30,562 nucleotides of DNA, taken from the NCBI GenBank assembly GCA_049515555.1, contig JBEKTY010000097.1, positions 1 to 30,562 on the forward strand, read 5' to 3'. The notes beneath the pieces were generated by a model. The model was not told the origin of the DNA. It was given only the letters and a program-made list of their open reading frames with translations, and searched no databases. The position numbers and the translations under genes are program-made. Below, one piece after another: positions 16,025 through 23,857 of this stretch. Position 1 is the stretch's first letter; each line of letters starts with the position of its first letter. Source of the stretch: JBEKTY01 sp049515555. GTDB lineage: Bacteria > Planctomycetota > Planctomycetia > Pirellulales > Thermoguttaceae.

Positions 16025-16268
16025 TGGGGCCTTGGTCTTGGGGCTTTGGTCTTGGGGCTTTGGTCTTGGGCTTCCGCCCTCCGTCGAGTTACCCCCGGCC
16101 CGGCCCAATCGACATTTTGCAATTTACAATTTGCAATCTGCCCTTCCGTCTTGGGTCTTCGGTCTTGGGTCTTCGTCTCGGGCCTTCCGCCCTCCGCCTT
16201 CCGCCCTCCGCCTCCCGCCTTCCGCCCTAATCCCTAATCCCTAATCCCCTCCCCGCCTTCCGCCTGTC
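16025..16268. repeat. Multi-family heptamer array filling an intergenic gap
   Basis: In order: CTTTGGT/CTTGGGG units (about 16027-16072), TTTGCAA/TTTACAA units (about 16115-16137), TCTTGGG/TCTTCGG units (about 16149-16175), CTTCCGC/CCTCCGC units (about 16183-16225) and CCCTAAT units (16225-16250), then CTTCCGC again. All keep a 7-bp period. No gene is supported between 15943 and 16429 apart from a possible degenerate tail of the HTH gene. Confidence 0.9.
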
Positions 16269-16429
16269 GAACAGTCGGCCGCCTCAAGGTACCTTTCAAA
16301 AGTTACCGCGTTTGACGATTCCGTAACCCGTTGGCTGCCTTGCATAAGCGGCTGCTCCGGCGATCGTAAAGTCATACGTCTTGCGAGGTACATGTTCGAC
16401 CTGTGCTCGTTTCCGCGCCATAAAACGTG

Positions 16430-16615
16430 TCAGGAACCGATGTTGTGGTCGTTGCTCGCCTCGCAAATGGTATAGGTGACGGTGCTCGGGGCGCACCCCA
16501 CAATGCGGGCGGCGGTCCGCCGGCTGCTGCCGTTGGACAGCAAAGCCACGATCTTCATCCGCTTGCCTTCGTCCAGCACGTTTCGTACCCTGCGACGTTT
16601 CGGTTGACCGGCCAT
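16430..16615 (-). pseudogene. Truncated helix-turn-helix DNA-binding protein
   Basis: ATG 16615 has a strong AGGAG 6 nt upstream and begins MAGQPKRRRVRNVLDEGKR. A helix-turn-helix of resolvase or transposase type follows (KIVALLSNGSSRRTAARIVG, CAPSTV). After about residue 48 the sequence loses similarity to what I expect for this family, and a stop arrives at 61 aa. An adjacent frame stays open to 16296 without recognisable homology. This looks like a gene of about 100 aa or more broken by a frameshift or deletion. The good ribosome binding site suggests the truncated product could still be made. Confidence 0.55.
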
Positions 16616-16627
16616 GGAACTCTCCTA

Positions 16628-16740
16628 AAGGGTGAAGGGTGAAGGCGGAAGGCGGAAGGCGGGGACTGTCCCGATTTTCGTCCGACGAAAATGGGACTGT
16701 CCCCCTCAAGGCGGACGGCGGAAGGTGGAAGGCGGAATGG
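16628..16740. repeat. GGCGGAA array interrupted by a GGGGACTGTCCC palindrome
   Basis: GGTGAAG/GGCGGAA units are followed by a palindrome at 16661-16704 (GGGGACTGTCCC, then ATTTTCGTC C GACGAAAAT, then GGGACTGTCCCC), then more GGCGGAA units including a GGTGGAA variant. It is a shorter sister of the element at 13847-13952 and sits just upstream of the truncated HTH gene. Confidence 0.9.
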
Positions 16741-17732
16741 GGAGGGCGGGAGGTTAACAATTGGCGATTTTCAAGCTGCGCCGGGGTGCAAAGGCCCGGC
16801 GGCAATCTGAAATCACACCGGAAACTCCCCCTCCACCAATGTCCGCCTGACACACGTTCCGGCAGCCTTGCCGCAAACCTGGAATCACACGCGGGATTCC
16901 AGTCGACGGGCCCATAAGATACCCGGCCCGAGGCCGAGCCCAGCCGATACCCGTCAGAAGCCAGCAGCCTACACCAAGTGCTGGCCCATTTTCAAGACGA
17001 CTTTCCGACCCGGATGGCTGCGGCAACTGGGTAGGTTACGTAATCTGGGTGCGTCTTGGACGGTGGTCCCGAACGCTTCCGGGAGCCTGTTGTTTGCATC
17101 GACGCCCGCAAGAACGCGGAAGGACAAGTTCGATCAAAGACTTCCGACCCGTTATTCCGCCTCTTGACAGTGATCGGCGTCCGCGTCAAGATTATGGGTG
17201 TTACGCACGATCAAAATTCCTGTCAGCAAAATTCCTGTCAGCATCAAATCGGGAGGTTGCCGTGCTGGAAATAGCAAGACGCACCGTTGCGGAAACAGAC
17301 AGCGGGGATTGGGAGGTCGGACAATGGGTGCATATCGCCCCGCCCATCGCAATTGACGAGGACGCCATGAAGCAACTTACTAGGGAATGCAAGAACTGCT
17401 GTACGCCGCCGGTCTCCGCGGCGCTGGAATCCAACGAGGTTGCGGGTACCGCGACTGGGGTGTGGCTCTCTGCCCGGTACCCATCGCGCGCCGGAGCCGC
17501 TGCGGAAGGGACAGGCAAGGGTTTCGACGCCAGTGTAGCAAGCGTGGTCGAACTGCTGAGGCAGCGCTGGCCTCAAATCGGCTAGCCCCGCTGCAAGTGG
17601 TCAAAGTCCTCAAGCGTAGGCCATTCCAGGCCGGCTGAAGCCGCCCCGGGACGCACGCCATTTACCGTTGAACGCGGGTGCCGCAACGCGGGCGGCTCGA
17701 AGCGCTGACGAAGAAAAGACAGGGACAATGCG
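16741..17732. other. Gene-poor region without recognisable coding content
   Basis: Open frames exist on both strands (the longest plus-strand one is 17049-17585, 178 aa), but none shows a recognisable domain, consistent codon pattern or good ribosome binding site. The composition is mixed and looks eroded. It contains a GGAATC...GATTCC inverted repeat near 16881-16900 and a 15-bp tandem duplication at 17213-17242. It may hold decayed mobile or phage-derived DNA upstream of the HNH gene; this is inference. Confidence 0.5.
17213..17242. repeat. Tandem 15-bp repeat, two perfect copies
   Basis: AAAATTCCTGTCAGC occurs twice without spacer. Being 15 bp, it keeps the reading frame, unlike the 7-bp arrays. 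Confidence 0.85.
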
Positions 17733-18566
17733 ATGATAATTGAGGGTCGAAAGGGAGGGGGGATACGCATCTGCGGCCACATGAATATTCCGGATCATAT
17801 GACCTCTGCCCCTAAAGCGTGGGTAAGCGAGTTTGAGCGGTTTCTTAATCTCCCGGAGCCCGAGCAAAAAAAATACGAGGACTTGTTGCCCGGTAGGATA
17901 CGTAGAGAAGAAGAGAAGCTCGACGCTCAACTCGCCCCGGTAGCAGCCGAGATACATCGAATTCTGGAGAGTGGGCAACAGAACGAAGCAAACAAGAGCG
18001 TTCTGGGCAGGTTCTTTTTCGGACCACAGTCATTTGCCGCGCGAAGAGCCACGGACGAGCTTTGGCGGCTTGGTAAGGAGAATGGACGAATAGAGAAGGA
18101 ATTCAGGCGAACGAGCAGCCTCGACTGTGACAAGTTTATGGTTTACTACATACAACGGCACCGAGACGAGAACAAGAGGAGTGCTGAACACAGAGCAAGA
18201 CTCGCAGCAAAAGAGGCCAGCGCAAAGGCAAAGCAAGCGAGAAAGGAACAACTCGAAGCGGCAGCAGCCGCACATTTTGGTAAGACTCGGGAGGAAGCCG
18301 ACAAGATCAAGCGAAGGCTGCAAGATCAAGTGTCGCTCTATGCCAATTGTCCTTACTGCAACGGAGCAATGGATGGTACTCTTCACGCCGATCATATTTA
18401 TCCCGTGGTTAAGGGTGGGCTATCAACCACGGAAAACATGGTTTTTGTTTGTGAGTCATGCAACCTCAAGAAGCACGACAAAACGCTACGGGAGTTCATT
18501 CTACAGACAGGCTATGACCGGGACAGAATTGAGAGGGCACTACATCAACTAGGAAAGAGGTTCTGA
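17733..18566 (+). CDS. HNH endonuclease domain protein
   Basis: A 277-aa protein. The N-terminal two-thirds is highly charged and helical (coiled-coil-like, about 50-200, rich in Lys, Glu, Arg and Ala). The C-terminal HNH domain is complete: zinc Cys pair C206/C209 (CPYC), HADHIYPVVKGG with H218, D220 and H221, Asn in TTENMVFVC, and the second Cys pair C240/C243 (CESCN) followed by LKKHDK. It should be a zinc-stabilised, metal-dependent DNA nuclease. Lower GC and AT-rich codons compared with neighbours suggest horizontal acquisition. It stands alone, with no methylase or phage genes beside it. ATG 17733 is taken as start; ATG 17781 is an alternative, and neither has a strong ribosome binding site. 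Confidence 0.88.
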   Translation: MIIEGRKGGGIRICGHMNIPDHMTSAPKAWVSEFERFLNLPEPEQKKYEDLLPGRIRREEEKLDAQLAPVAAEIHRILESGQQNEANKSVLGRFFFGPQSFAARRATDELWRLGKENGRIEKEFRRTSSLDCDKFMVYYIQRHRDENKRSAEHRARLAAKEASAKAKQARKEQLEAAAAAHFGKTREEADKIKRRLQDQVSLYANCPYCNGAMDGTLHADHIYPVVKGGLSTTENMVFVCESCNLKKHDKTLREFILQTGYDRDRIERALHQLGKRF

Positions 18567-18937
18567 AGGCAGCATGACCGGGAGGAACCGAAAAAGGGGA
18601 CCCCCGGAAAAGGGGACTCTCATTTGCGCCTCTTCCATCCTTGTTCGCCCATCGGTGATCTCGTTTCCTGTCCGGTTCATACGTCCAGCACCGGCGAAGC
18701 AACCGCATGACACGGGCTCCTTATGAACAGAGCTCGATCGGCCCGACCGCGAAGCGGTTAAACAACATGGGCCAGGGCAAGCGCAGCGCCGCTGTGGGTT
18801 GGCGGTCGGAAATATAGGCAAGCATTGGTCCCGTTTTGCGTCCAGTTGCCCACACGGTGGGACTGCGCTGCGCTGGTCCCACCCTACGGGCTGTTAGCCG
18901 CCGGCCAGCGGTCCTTCCGCCCTCCGCCCTTCGCCCT
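18567..18937. other. Gene-poor spacer with GGGGAC-type repeat fragments
   Basis: At 18588-18620 there are two close copies of a GGAAAAGGGGAC-like sequence, related to the inverted ends of the 87-bp element at 23512-23598. A minus-strand ATG at 18708 has AAGGAG 8 nt upstream and opens a frame starting MRLLRRCWTYEPDRKRDHRW that runs into repeat sequence and the 3' end of the HNH gene. It may be the start of a truncated gene, but I cannot name it. Heptamer units begin near 18915. Confidence 0.45.
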
Positions 18938-18948
18938 CCGCCTTCGCG

Positions 18949-18987
18949 TCATCCTTCGGCGATATGGGCCACGACGGTATGGGGGAT
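18949..18987 (-). pseudogene. Remnant of a second yebC 3' end
   Basis: Read on the minus strand this gives IPHTVVAHIAEG and a TGA stop, against IPDTVVAQIAEG-stop at the end of the intact yebC (20485 onward). DNA similarity continues a few bases past the stop into a GGCGAAG-type heptamer array, the same junction as at the real yebC. Several of the differences are synonymous, as in a once-coding diverged copy. It lies 8 bp beyond the stop of the beta-helix gene. Confidence 0.7.
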
Positions 18988-18994
18988 ATGGTCG

Positions 18995-20320
18995 TCAGTT
19001 CACGAATTTATAGGCGCCCAGATCGTTTGCCGGGCCTTGCGGCCGTATTGTGCCTGCCAGGTCGGGGCTGGGCGCCGGGGTGGCGTCGGCAGCGTGGATT
19101 GCCGGGCTGCCGGCCTGGAGACGGAAATTGGCCACGGCCGGATCGGCGCCGGGATTCACCAGTCGCGGGTCCGCGCGCAGCGTTCCGGTTTCGGTCACCG
19201 CCACCCGGCGGTCCACCTCGCGGGCAGCGAAGAGCAGGTTGTTTTTCAGCACCACGCCGGGCACGGCGGGGCCCAACGAGTGCAGGGCCAACGCCGCCGA
19301 CCAGGCGTTGGTGTTGCCCGCCGCGATGTTGTCCTCAGCGTGGAATTTTGCCGATCCGTCGCTTTCCAGTTCGCCCTGCTTCCAGGTCCCGTCGAGACGG
19401 CAGCGGTTGTTGTGCCAGGAGGTGTTGTAGCGGGCGGTGACGTTGTCGCTTCTGAGGACGTGGATGCCGCGGCCGCCGTTGTTGAAGACCAGGTTTCCTT
19501 CCACCAGGGTGGCGTGGGGATAAGCGTTGTCGTTGTTGCAGTCGAGAATGACGCCGTTGCCGTCGGTGGCCTTGGCGACCGGCCCGCCCCAAGGGCCGAC
19601 CTTGTTCTCGTTGCCATAGGAGATGTTTCGCCGGATGACGCAGTTGAAGCCGGACGGATCGGCGCCAAAGCCGGCCGAGTGCGCCTTCCAGAGGCTGATG
19701 CCGTGGCACTGGTACTGGTTCCAGAAGGCGCAGCCGCTGACCTCGTTGTCCTCGATGGTGATGAAGTCGAGGGGGCCGTTGACCTTGTTGGGGCCCGTCC
19801 ACCATTCCGGCGAACCGCTGATGCCGGAACCGCTGCAATCTTTCACCCGGCAGCCGCGGATGAGAATGTGATGGCACCCCTGGACGTTGATGCCGTGCCC
19901 GCTGCTGACCGTCGCGTGTTTCGGGTTCCAGCCCTGCACGCTCAGGCCGATCACTTTGACGTAGGAAACGTTAGCCAGGCTCAAGCAGTTCCGCTCCAAC
20001 AACCCGGGATTGCCCGGGTTCTGCCGGGCCGACAGTTCCAAAGAAAGGATCGCCTTACGAGGGTTCTTGGCGCGCACCGTGATCCAGGCGTTAGGGGCTC
20101 CGGACCTGGTGACGGCGACCACCGGATACGTGCCGTCCAGCAGGGTCAGGGTATCTCCGGGGGCCAATGCCGTTTCGGCTTTGGCGATGGTTTGAAAGGC
20201 TGACGTCTCGCTTTTCCCAAAGTTCGTGGTGTCGTTGCCGAGAGGAGAGACGAACCACTCGGCAGCCTGGGCCGACGAAGACAGCGCGACGATCAACACC
20301 GTCAGCAGTCTATTTCCCAT
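18995..20320 (-). CDS. Secreted right-handed parallel beta-helix protein
   Basis: A 441-aa protein from ATG 20320 (MGNRLLTVLIVALSSSAQA, a clear signal peptide with AQA cleavage). The open frame extends 56 codons upstream, but those are translated CTTCCGC heptamers (KAEGGRR repeats), so that start is rejected. The mature protein starts EWFVSPLGNDTTNFGKSE, then FQTIAKAETALAPGDTLTLL and DGTYP, the usual N-terminus of DUF1565/pectate-lyase-like beta-helix proteins. Repeated short rungs follow (HILIRGCRVKDCSGSGISG, FITIEDNEVSGC, ATLVEGNLVFNNGGRGIHVL). Likely an exported polysaccharide lyase or carbohydrate-binding protein; no catalytic residues can be assigned. It is flanked on both sides by heptamers and yebC 3' sequence, so it was probably inserted downstream of yebC. 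Confidence 0.85.
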   Translation of the reverse strand: MGNRLLTVLIVALSSSAQAAEWFVSPLGNDTTNFGKSETSAFQTIAKAETALAPGDTLTLLDGTYPVVAVTRSGAPNAWITVRAKNPRKAILSLELSARQNPGNPGLLERNCLSLANVSYVKVIGLSVQGWNPKHATVSSGHGINVQGCHHILIRGCRVKDCSGSGISGSPEWWTGPNKVNGPLDFITIEDNEVSGCAFWNQYQCHGISLWKAHSAGFGADPSGFNCVIRRNISYGNENKVGPWGGPVAKATDGNGVILDCNNDNAYPHATLVEGNLVFNNGGRGIHVLRSDNVTARYNTSWHNNRCRLDGTWKQGELESDGSAKFHAEDNIAAGNTNAWSAALALHSLGPAVPGVVLKNNLLFAAREVDRRVAVTETGTLRADPRLVNPGADPAVANFRLQAGSPAIHAADATPAPSPDLAGTIRPQGPANDLGAYKFVN

Positions 20321-20340
20321 TGTAAAGGCTATTCTATCGC

Positions 20341-20480
20341 GGTCCCTCCGCCCTCCGCCTTTCGCCCTCCGCCTTCCACCTTCCGCCCTCCGCCTTCCGC
20401 CCTCCGCCTTCCGCCTTCCGCCCTCCGCCTTCCACCTTCCGCCTTCCGCCTTCCGCCTTCCGCCCTCCGCCTTCCCCCTT
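20341..20480. repeat. Long CTTCCGC heptamer array between yebC and the beta-helix gene
   Basis: About 20 units of CTTCCGC, CCTCCGC and CTTCCAC types in 7-bp register, the longest single-family array in the window. It begins about 5 bp after the yebC stop. Confidence 0.95.
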
Positions 20481-20484
20481 CGCG

Positions 20485-21240
20485 TCACCCTTCGGCGATC
20501 TGGGCCACGACCGTGTCGGGGATGTTGACGTTCGAGGAGACGTTCTGAACGTCGTCGTGGTCGTCGAGGTGCTCCAGGAGTTTGAGCACTTTGCGGGCCT
20601 CGTCGGGGTCGGTCACGTCGACGGTATTTTTCGAGATGCGGGTAATCTGGCTGCTCTCGACCTTCAGGCCGGCTTTGGCCAGCCCGGCGGCCACGTCGCG
20701 GTACTTGGCGGGGTCGCAGGTGACCTCGAACTTATCGCTCACCGGCTGCACGTCGTCGGCCCCCGCCTCCAGGGCGATCTCCAGCAGCTTCTCTTCTTCG
20801 AGGCCCTCGGCGGGGATGAGGAAGAGGCCCTTGTTGTCGAACATCCAGGCCACGCAGCCGGCGCCGCCCAGTTTGCCGTGGCAGAGCTCGAACACCTTGC
20901 GGATCTCGGCGGCGGTGCGGTTGCGGTTGTCGGTGAGCACTTCGCAGTAGACGGCCACGCCGCCGACGGCGTAGCCTTCGTAGACGACCTCGTCCAGGGT
21001 GCCGCCGCCGGCCTCGCCCGTGCCGCGCTTGACGGCCCGCTGGATGTTGTCCTTGGGCACGCCGGCGGCCTTGGCGTCGTCGATGGCGTAGCGCAGGCGG
21101 AGGTTCTGGTCGGGGTCGCCGCCGCCGTGCTTGGCGGCCACGATAATGGCCTTGGCCATGCGGCTCCAGACCTTGCCCCGCTTGGCGTCGACGGCCGCCT
21201 TCTTGTGCTTGATCGTGGCCCAATGCGAATGTCCGGACAT
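20485..21240 (-). CDS. yebC: YebC/PmpR family protein
   Basis: A 251-aa protein with the family N-terminus MSGHSHWATIKHKKAAVDAK and the conserved DNIQRAVKRGTGE and YEGYAVGGVAVYCE segments. Known family members act as DNA-binding regulators (PmpR type), and YebC has been linked to relieving ribosome stalling at proline runs (recalled). The start is certain: AAGGAG lies 8 nt upstream and overlaps the stop of the TPR gene, so the two are translated from one message. All three expected domains are covered and no key part is missing. A degenerate second copy of its 3' end lies at 18949-18987. Confidence 0.95.
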   Translation of the reverse strand: MSGHSHWATIKHKKAAVDAKRGKVWSRMAKAIIVAAKHGGGDPDQNLRLRYAIDDAKAAGVPKDNIQRAVKRGTGEAGGGTLDEVVYEGYAVGGVAVYCEVLTDNRNRTAAEIRKVFELCHGKLGGAGCVAWMFDNKGLFLIPAEGLEEEKLLEIALEAGADDVQPVSDKFEVTCDPAKYRDVAAGLAKAGLKVESSQITRISKNTVDVTDPDEARKVLKLLEHLDDHDDVQNVSSNVNIPDTVVAQIAEG

Positions 21241-21252
21241 GGCTGGCGCTCC

Positions 21253-23634
21253 TTATTTAGTGATTTTGCGCTCGGTTTGGCGGGCCTTTTCGGGCTCTTT
21301 CTCGCGGCGGAAGGCCTCGGCGGCACGGCGCCAGGCGTCGTGCGCCCGCTCGGGCTGGCCGGCCCGCAGACAGGCATCGCCCAGGTGATCGAAGATCACG
21401 GCGTCGGGCTCTTTGTCGCGGGCGGCCTTCTGCAGCTCGGCCACCGCTTCGGGGAAGCGGCCCAGGCGGTAGAAGGCCCAGCCCAGGCTGTCGCGGTAGG
21501 CTGAGTTTTCGGGCTCCGCCGCCACGGCGAACTGGATCATCCGCAGGGCCCGCTGGAGGTGCTTGCCCTGGTCGGCCCACAGGTAGCCCAAATCATTGGC
21601 GGCCGAGACGTCGTCGGGGAATTCGTCGAGCACCTGTTCGAGCCACTGCTCGGCCTCGGGCAGGCGGTTGCCCAGTACGCACAAGTTCGACAGGGCCAGG
21701 CGGGCAATGCGCAGGCTGTCGCGGGTCTCGGCCTTCTGGTCGGCGTCGAAGCGGGTGACGACGTCGGCGTAGGCCCGAATGGCCGCCTCGTGGCGCTTGG
21801 CCCGCTCCAGGATCCAGGGCTCGCGCAGCGCCATTTGGGCCGAGTCTCTCTTGGCCGCGGCGGCTTTGCGGGCCCAGGTGAGGGCCTCGTCGACGTGGTC
21901 GCCCAGGGCCAGGGCCCCGGCCAGGTAATAGTCCAAGGCCGGGTTGTCCGGCGGCATGAGCTTCTGCTGCCCGGCCCGCTGGAAGACCTTCACCGCTTCG
22001 GCCGGGCGCTCGGCCACCAGCAGTCCCACGCCCCAGGTAAGCAGCACCTGGGCGGCCTGTTTGGGCTGGGCCGCCAGGGCGGCGTCGAAGAATTCGGCGG
22101 CCAGGTCGAACTCTTTCCGCTGGTCGGCCAGCAGGGCCAGGGCCAGGCACTGGTTGAAGTCGGACGGGTGCTTGCGGGGTGGCAGCGGCGGCTGGCCGGT
22201 GCCCGGCTTAGGCACTGGCGCGACGCCCGTGCCACCCGCCGGCTTAGGTACTGGCAAGCCCGTGCCACCCGCGCCAGCGCCACCGGCGGCCAGCAGGAGC
22301 CGCCAGGTCTCGGCGTCGCCGGCCAGCGCCTGGAGCCCTTCGCCCAACAGGTCCAGCGTGGCGCTCTTCTCGACGACCGAGCCCAGCAGGGCCAGCAGGG
22401 GCTCGGCCCGCTTGAGCTTGCGATCGATCTCGGCCAGGCTGCGGAAGGCGATGGTGGTGGGGCCCTTTTTGAGCAGGGCCGCGTACAGGTCCGCCGCCTG
22501 CTCGAGCCGGCCCGCCGAGAGGTACTTCCCGGCCAGGAAATAACCCAGCGGGACGTTGTCCGGGTCGGCTTTATGAAGCCGCTCCAATTCGCCGAGCAGC
22601 TCCTTTTCCCGGCCGAGCTTGGCGAGCAGCTCGGCCAGCAGCTCGGCGGGCGCGAGTCCTTCGGAGTTCAGGTGCTTGTCCAGCGCCCGGCGGAGGTCGG
22701 CCAGGGCCTGCTCCGTTTGACCCTTGCGGGCGGCCACCCGGGCCAGGTTGTAATCCACCAGCGGCTGGTTGGGCGCCACGGAGTTCGATTTCTGGAAGGC
22801 GGCCGTCGCCTCGGCCAGCCGGCCGCTGAGCAGAAAGCTCTCGCCGAACAGCAGGTAGGCCAGGCCCGCGTTGCCCAACAACTCCTTCTTCGTCCGCTCG
22901 CTCAGGCCGAAGCGCTGGGGATGCTCGAGGGCCTCGGCCACCAGGGCGAACTGCTCGGCGGCCTTGGCATGCCGCCCCAACAGATAATCCAGCCGGCCGA
23001 TCTCCATGCGCAGGAGCAACTCGTCGCCGTCGGGCTGGCCGCCGGTGCGGGCGGCGATCACCTTCTCATACAGTGTCACGGCGTGCTCGTAGTCGCCGTT
23101 CTCGGTGAGATATTCGGCCAGGCGGAGCGGAACCTGGGTGCCGAGCTCAACCACGTCGATCGTCTTAATCGCGTAGCGGGCCGCCACGGCCAACTGCCGC
23201 TGGTGCAAGGCCAGGAGCACGACGGCGTCGGCGGCGGCTGTGGCCGTCGGGTCGTAGCGGTAGGCCCGCTCGAAATACTGCAGCGCCCGGTCGTATTCCT
23301 GCCGCTGCTCGAAGGTTCGGCCGGCGGCAAACAGGGCCAAGGCCTGGACGCGGTCCTCGTCAGCCTCGCTGGTGGCCCGCTGGGCCGAGAACGGCTGCGG
23401 CCGGTCCTCCAGTTCCAGCGGGGCGGGGATGGCCCACACCGGCCCCGGCCAGAGCAACCAAGCCAGGGCCAATGAGAAGGCAACGCCAGCCGTCAGTATT
23501 GCTGCGCACGGGTGGGAAAAGGGGACAGGCACCGTGGCGGCGACGTTGCTCGCGCTGCGAAACCAACCTATGCCACGGAGCCAGTCCCCTTTTTCCACCG
23601 GGCCGGCTGCCACGTTGTGTGCAAAAGATGCCAT
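21253..23634 (-). CDS. Large TPR-repeat protein with N-terminal membrane anchor or signal
   Basis: A 793-aa protein of helical repeats. TPR-like units are visible throughout (ALFAAGRTFEQRQEYDRALQ, EKVIAARTGGQPD, GWAFYRLGRFPEAVAELQKA, DHLGDACLRAGQPERAHDAW). A hydrophobic segment near residues 45-70 (AAILTAGVAFSLALAWLLW) looks like a signal peptide or anchor but is preceded by about 44 residues, of which 29 are encoded by the 87-bp inverted-repeat element at 23512-23598. The original start was probably nearer the hydrophobic segment. A Pro/Gly-rich repeat-derived linker (about 455-485, GGTGVAPVPKPGTG) interrupts the TPR array. It likely scaffolds a periplasmic or envelope assembly; the partner is unknown. 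It is followed by yebC with 12 nt between. Confidence 0.85.
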   Translation of the reverse strand: MASFAHNVAAGPVEKGDWLRGIGWFRSASNVAATVPVPFSHPCAAILTAGVAFSLALAWLLWPGPVWAIPAPLELEDRPQPFSAQRATSEADEDRVQALALFAAGRTFEQRQEYDRALQYFERAYRYDPTATAAADAVVLLALHQRQLAVAARYAIKTIDVVELGTQVPLRLAEYLTENGDYEHAVTLYEKVIAARTGGQPDGDELLLRMEIGRLDYLLGRHAKAAEQFALVAEALEHPQRFGLSERTKKELLGNAGLAYLLFGESFLLSGRLAEATAAFQKSNSVAPNQPLVDYNLARVAARKGQTEQALADLRRALDKHLNSEGLAPAELLAELLAKLGREKELLGELERLHKADPDNVPLGYFLAGKYLSAGRLEQAADLYAALLKKGPTTIAFRSLAEIDRKLKRAEPLLALLGSVVEKSATLDLLGEGLQALAGDAETWRLLLAAGGAGAGGTGLPVPKPAGGTGVAPVPKPGTGQPPLPPRKHPSDFNQCLALALLADQRKEFDLAAEFFDAALAAQPKQAAQVLLTWGVGLLVAERPAEAVKVFQRAGQQKLMPPDNPALDYYLAGALALGDHVDEALTWARKAAAAKRDSAQMALREPWILERAKRHEAAIRAYADVVTRFDADQKAETRDSLRIARLALSNLCVLGNRLPEAEQWLEQVLDEFPDDVSAANDLGYLWADQGKHLQRALRMIQFAVAAEPENSAYRDSLGWAFYRLGRFPEAVAELQKAARDKEPDAVIFDHLGDACLRAGQPERAHDAWRRAAEAFRREKEPEKARQTERKITK
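22201..22270. repeat. GGTGVAPV-type repeat variant inside the TPR gene
   Basis: Two imperfect copies of GGCTTAGGCACTGGC/GGCTTAGGTACTGGC, each followed by CCGTGCCACCC, spaced about 40 bp, translated as a Pro/Gly/Val linker. It is a relative of the element at 1771-1830, which also yields GGTGVSPV. Confidence 0.7.
23512..23598. repeat. 87-bp element with 27-bp inverted ends, in frame in the TPR gene
   Basis: Arms 23512-23538 (GTGGGAAAAGGGGACAGGCA and on) and 23572-23598 (ending GTCCCCTTTTTCCAC) match at about 24 of 27 positions when one is reversed. The length is exactly 29 codons, so insertion into the 5' coding region left the frame open. It resembles a MITE or REP-type insertion; no transposase is present here. 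Confidence 0.9.
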
Positions 23635-23721
23635 GTTTCAATCCGCTCCCGCCCGGAGTTCGGCGGGAGAAGCAACGCTGCTAGCGTAGTGATTCATCCA
23701 AATGGGACTTTATGATTTTCG

Positions 23722-23800
23722 GGGTGCCACTGCTGGCTTGTCCAGCAGTGTTGCGCCCGATGGTGATTCAACACTGCTGGGCAAGCCAGCAGTGGCACCC
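23722..23800. repeat. Double-hairpin REP-like element, nearly perfect
   Basis: Two 32-bp arms (23722-23753 and 23769-23800) pair with a single mismatch. Each arm contains the CACTGCTGG...CCAGCAGTG hairpin and ends in GGGTGCC/GGCACCC. It lies between the HhH-like gene and the TPR gene and is the best preserved copy of the family in the window. Confidence 0.92.
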
Positions 23801-23857
23801 AAATTACCGAGTTTGTCCGGGAAACGGTACCTTAATTCTGAATCACTGCACTACCGT

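Noticed and set aside
17049..17585. 178-aa plus-strand ORF
   Set aside because: No domain or ribosome binding site, and it crosses a 15-bp tandem repeat. Left as uncharacterised sequence.
20321..20488. 56-codon N-terminal extension of the beta-helix ORF (KAEGGRR repeats)
   Set aside because: It is translated heptamer DNA. ATG 20320 begins directly with a signal peptide.
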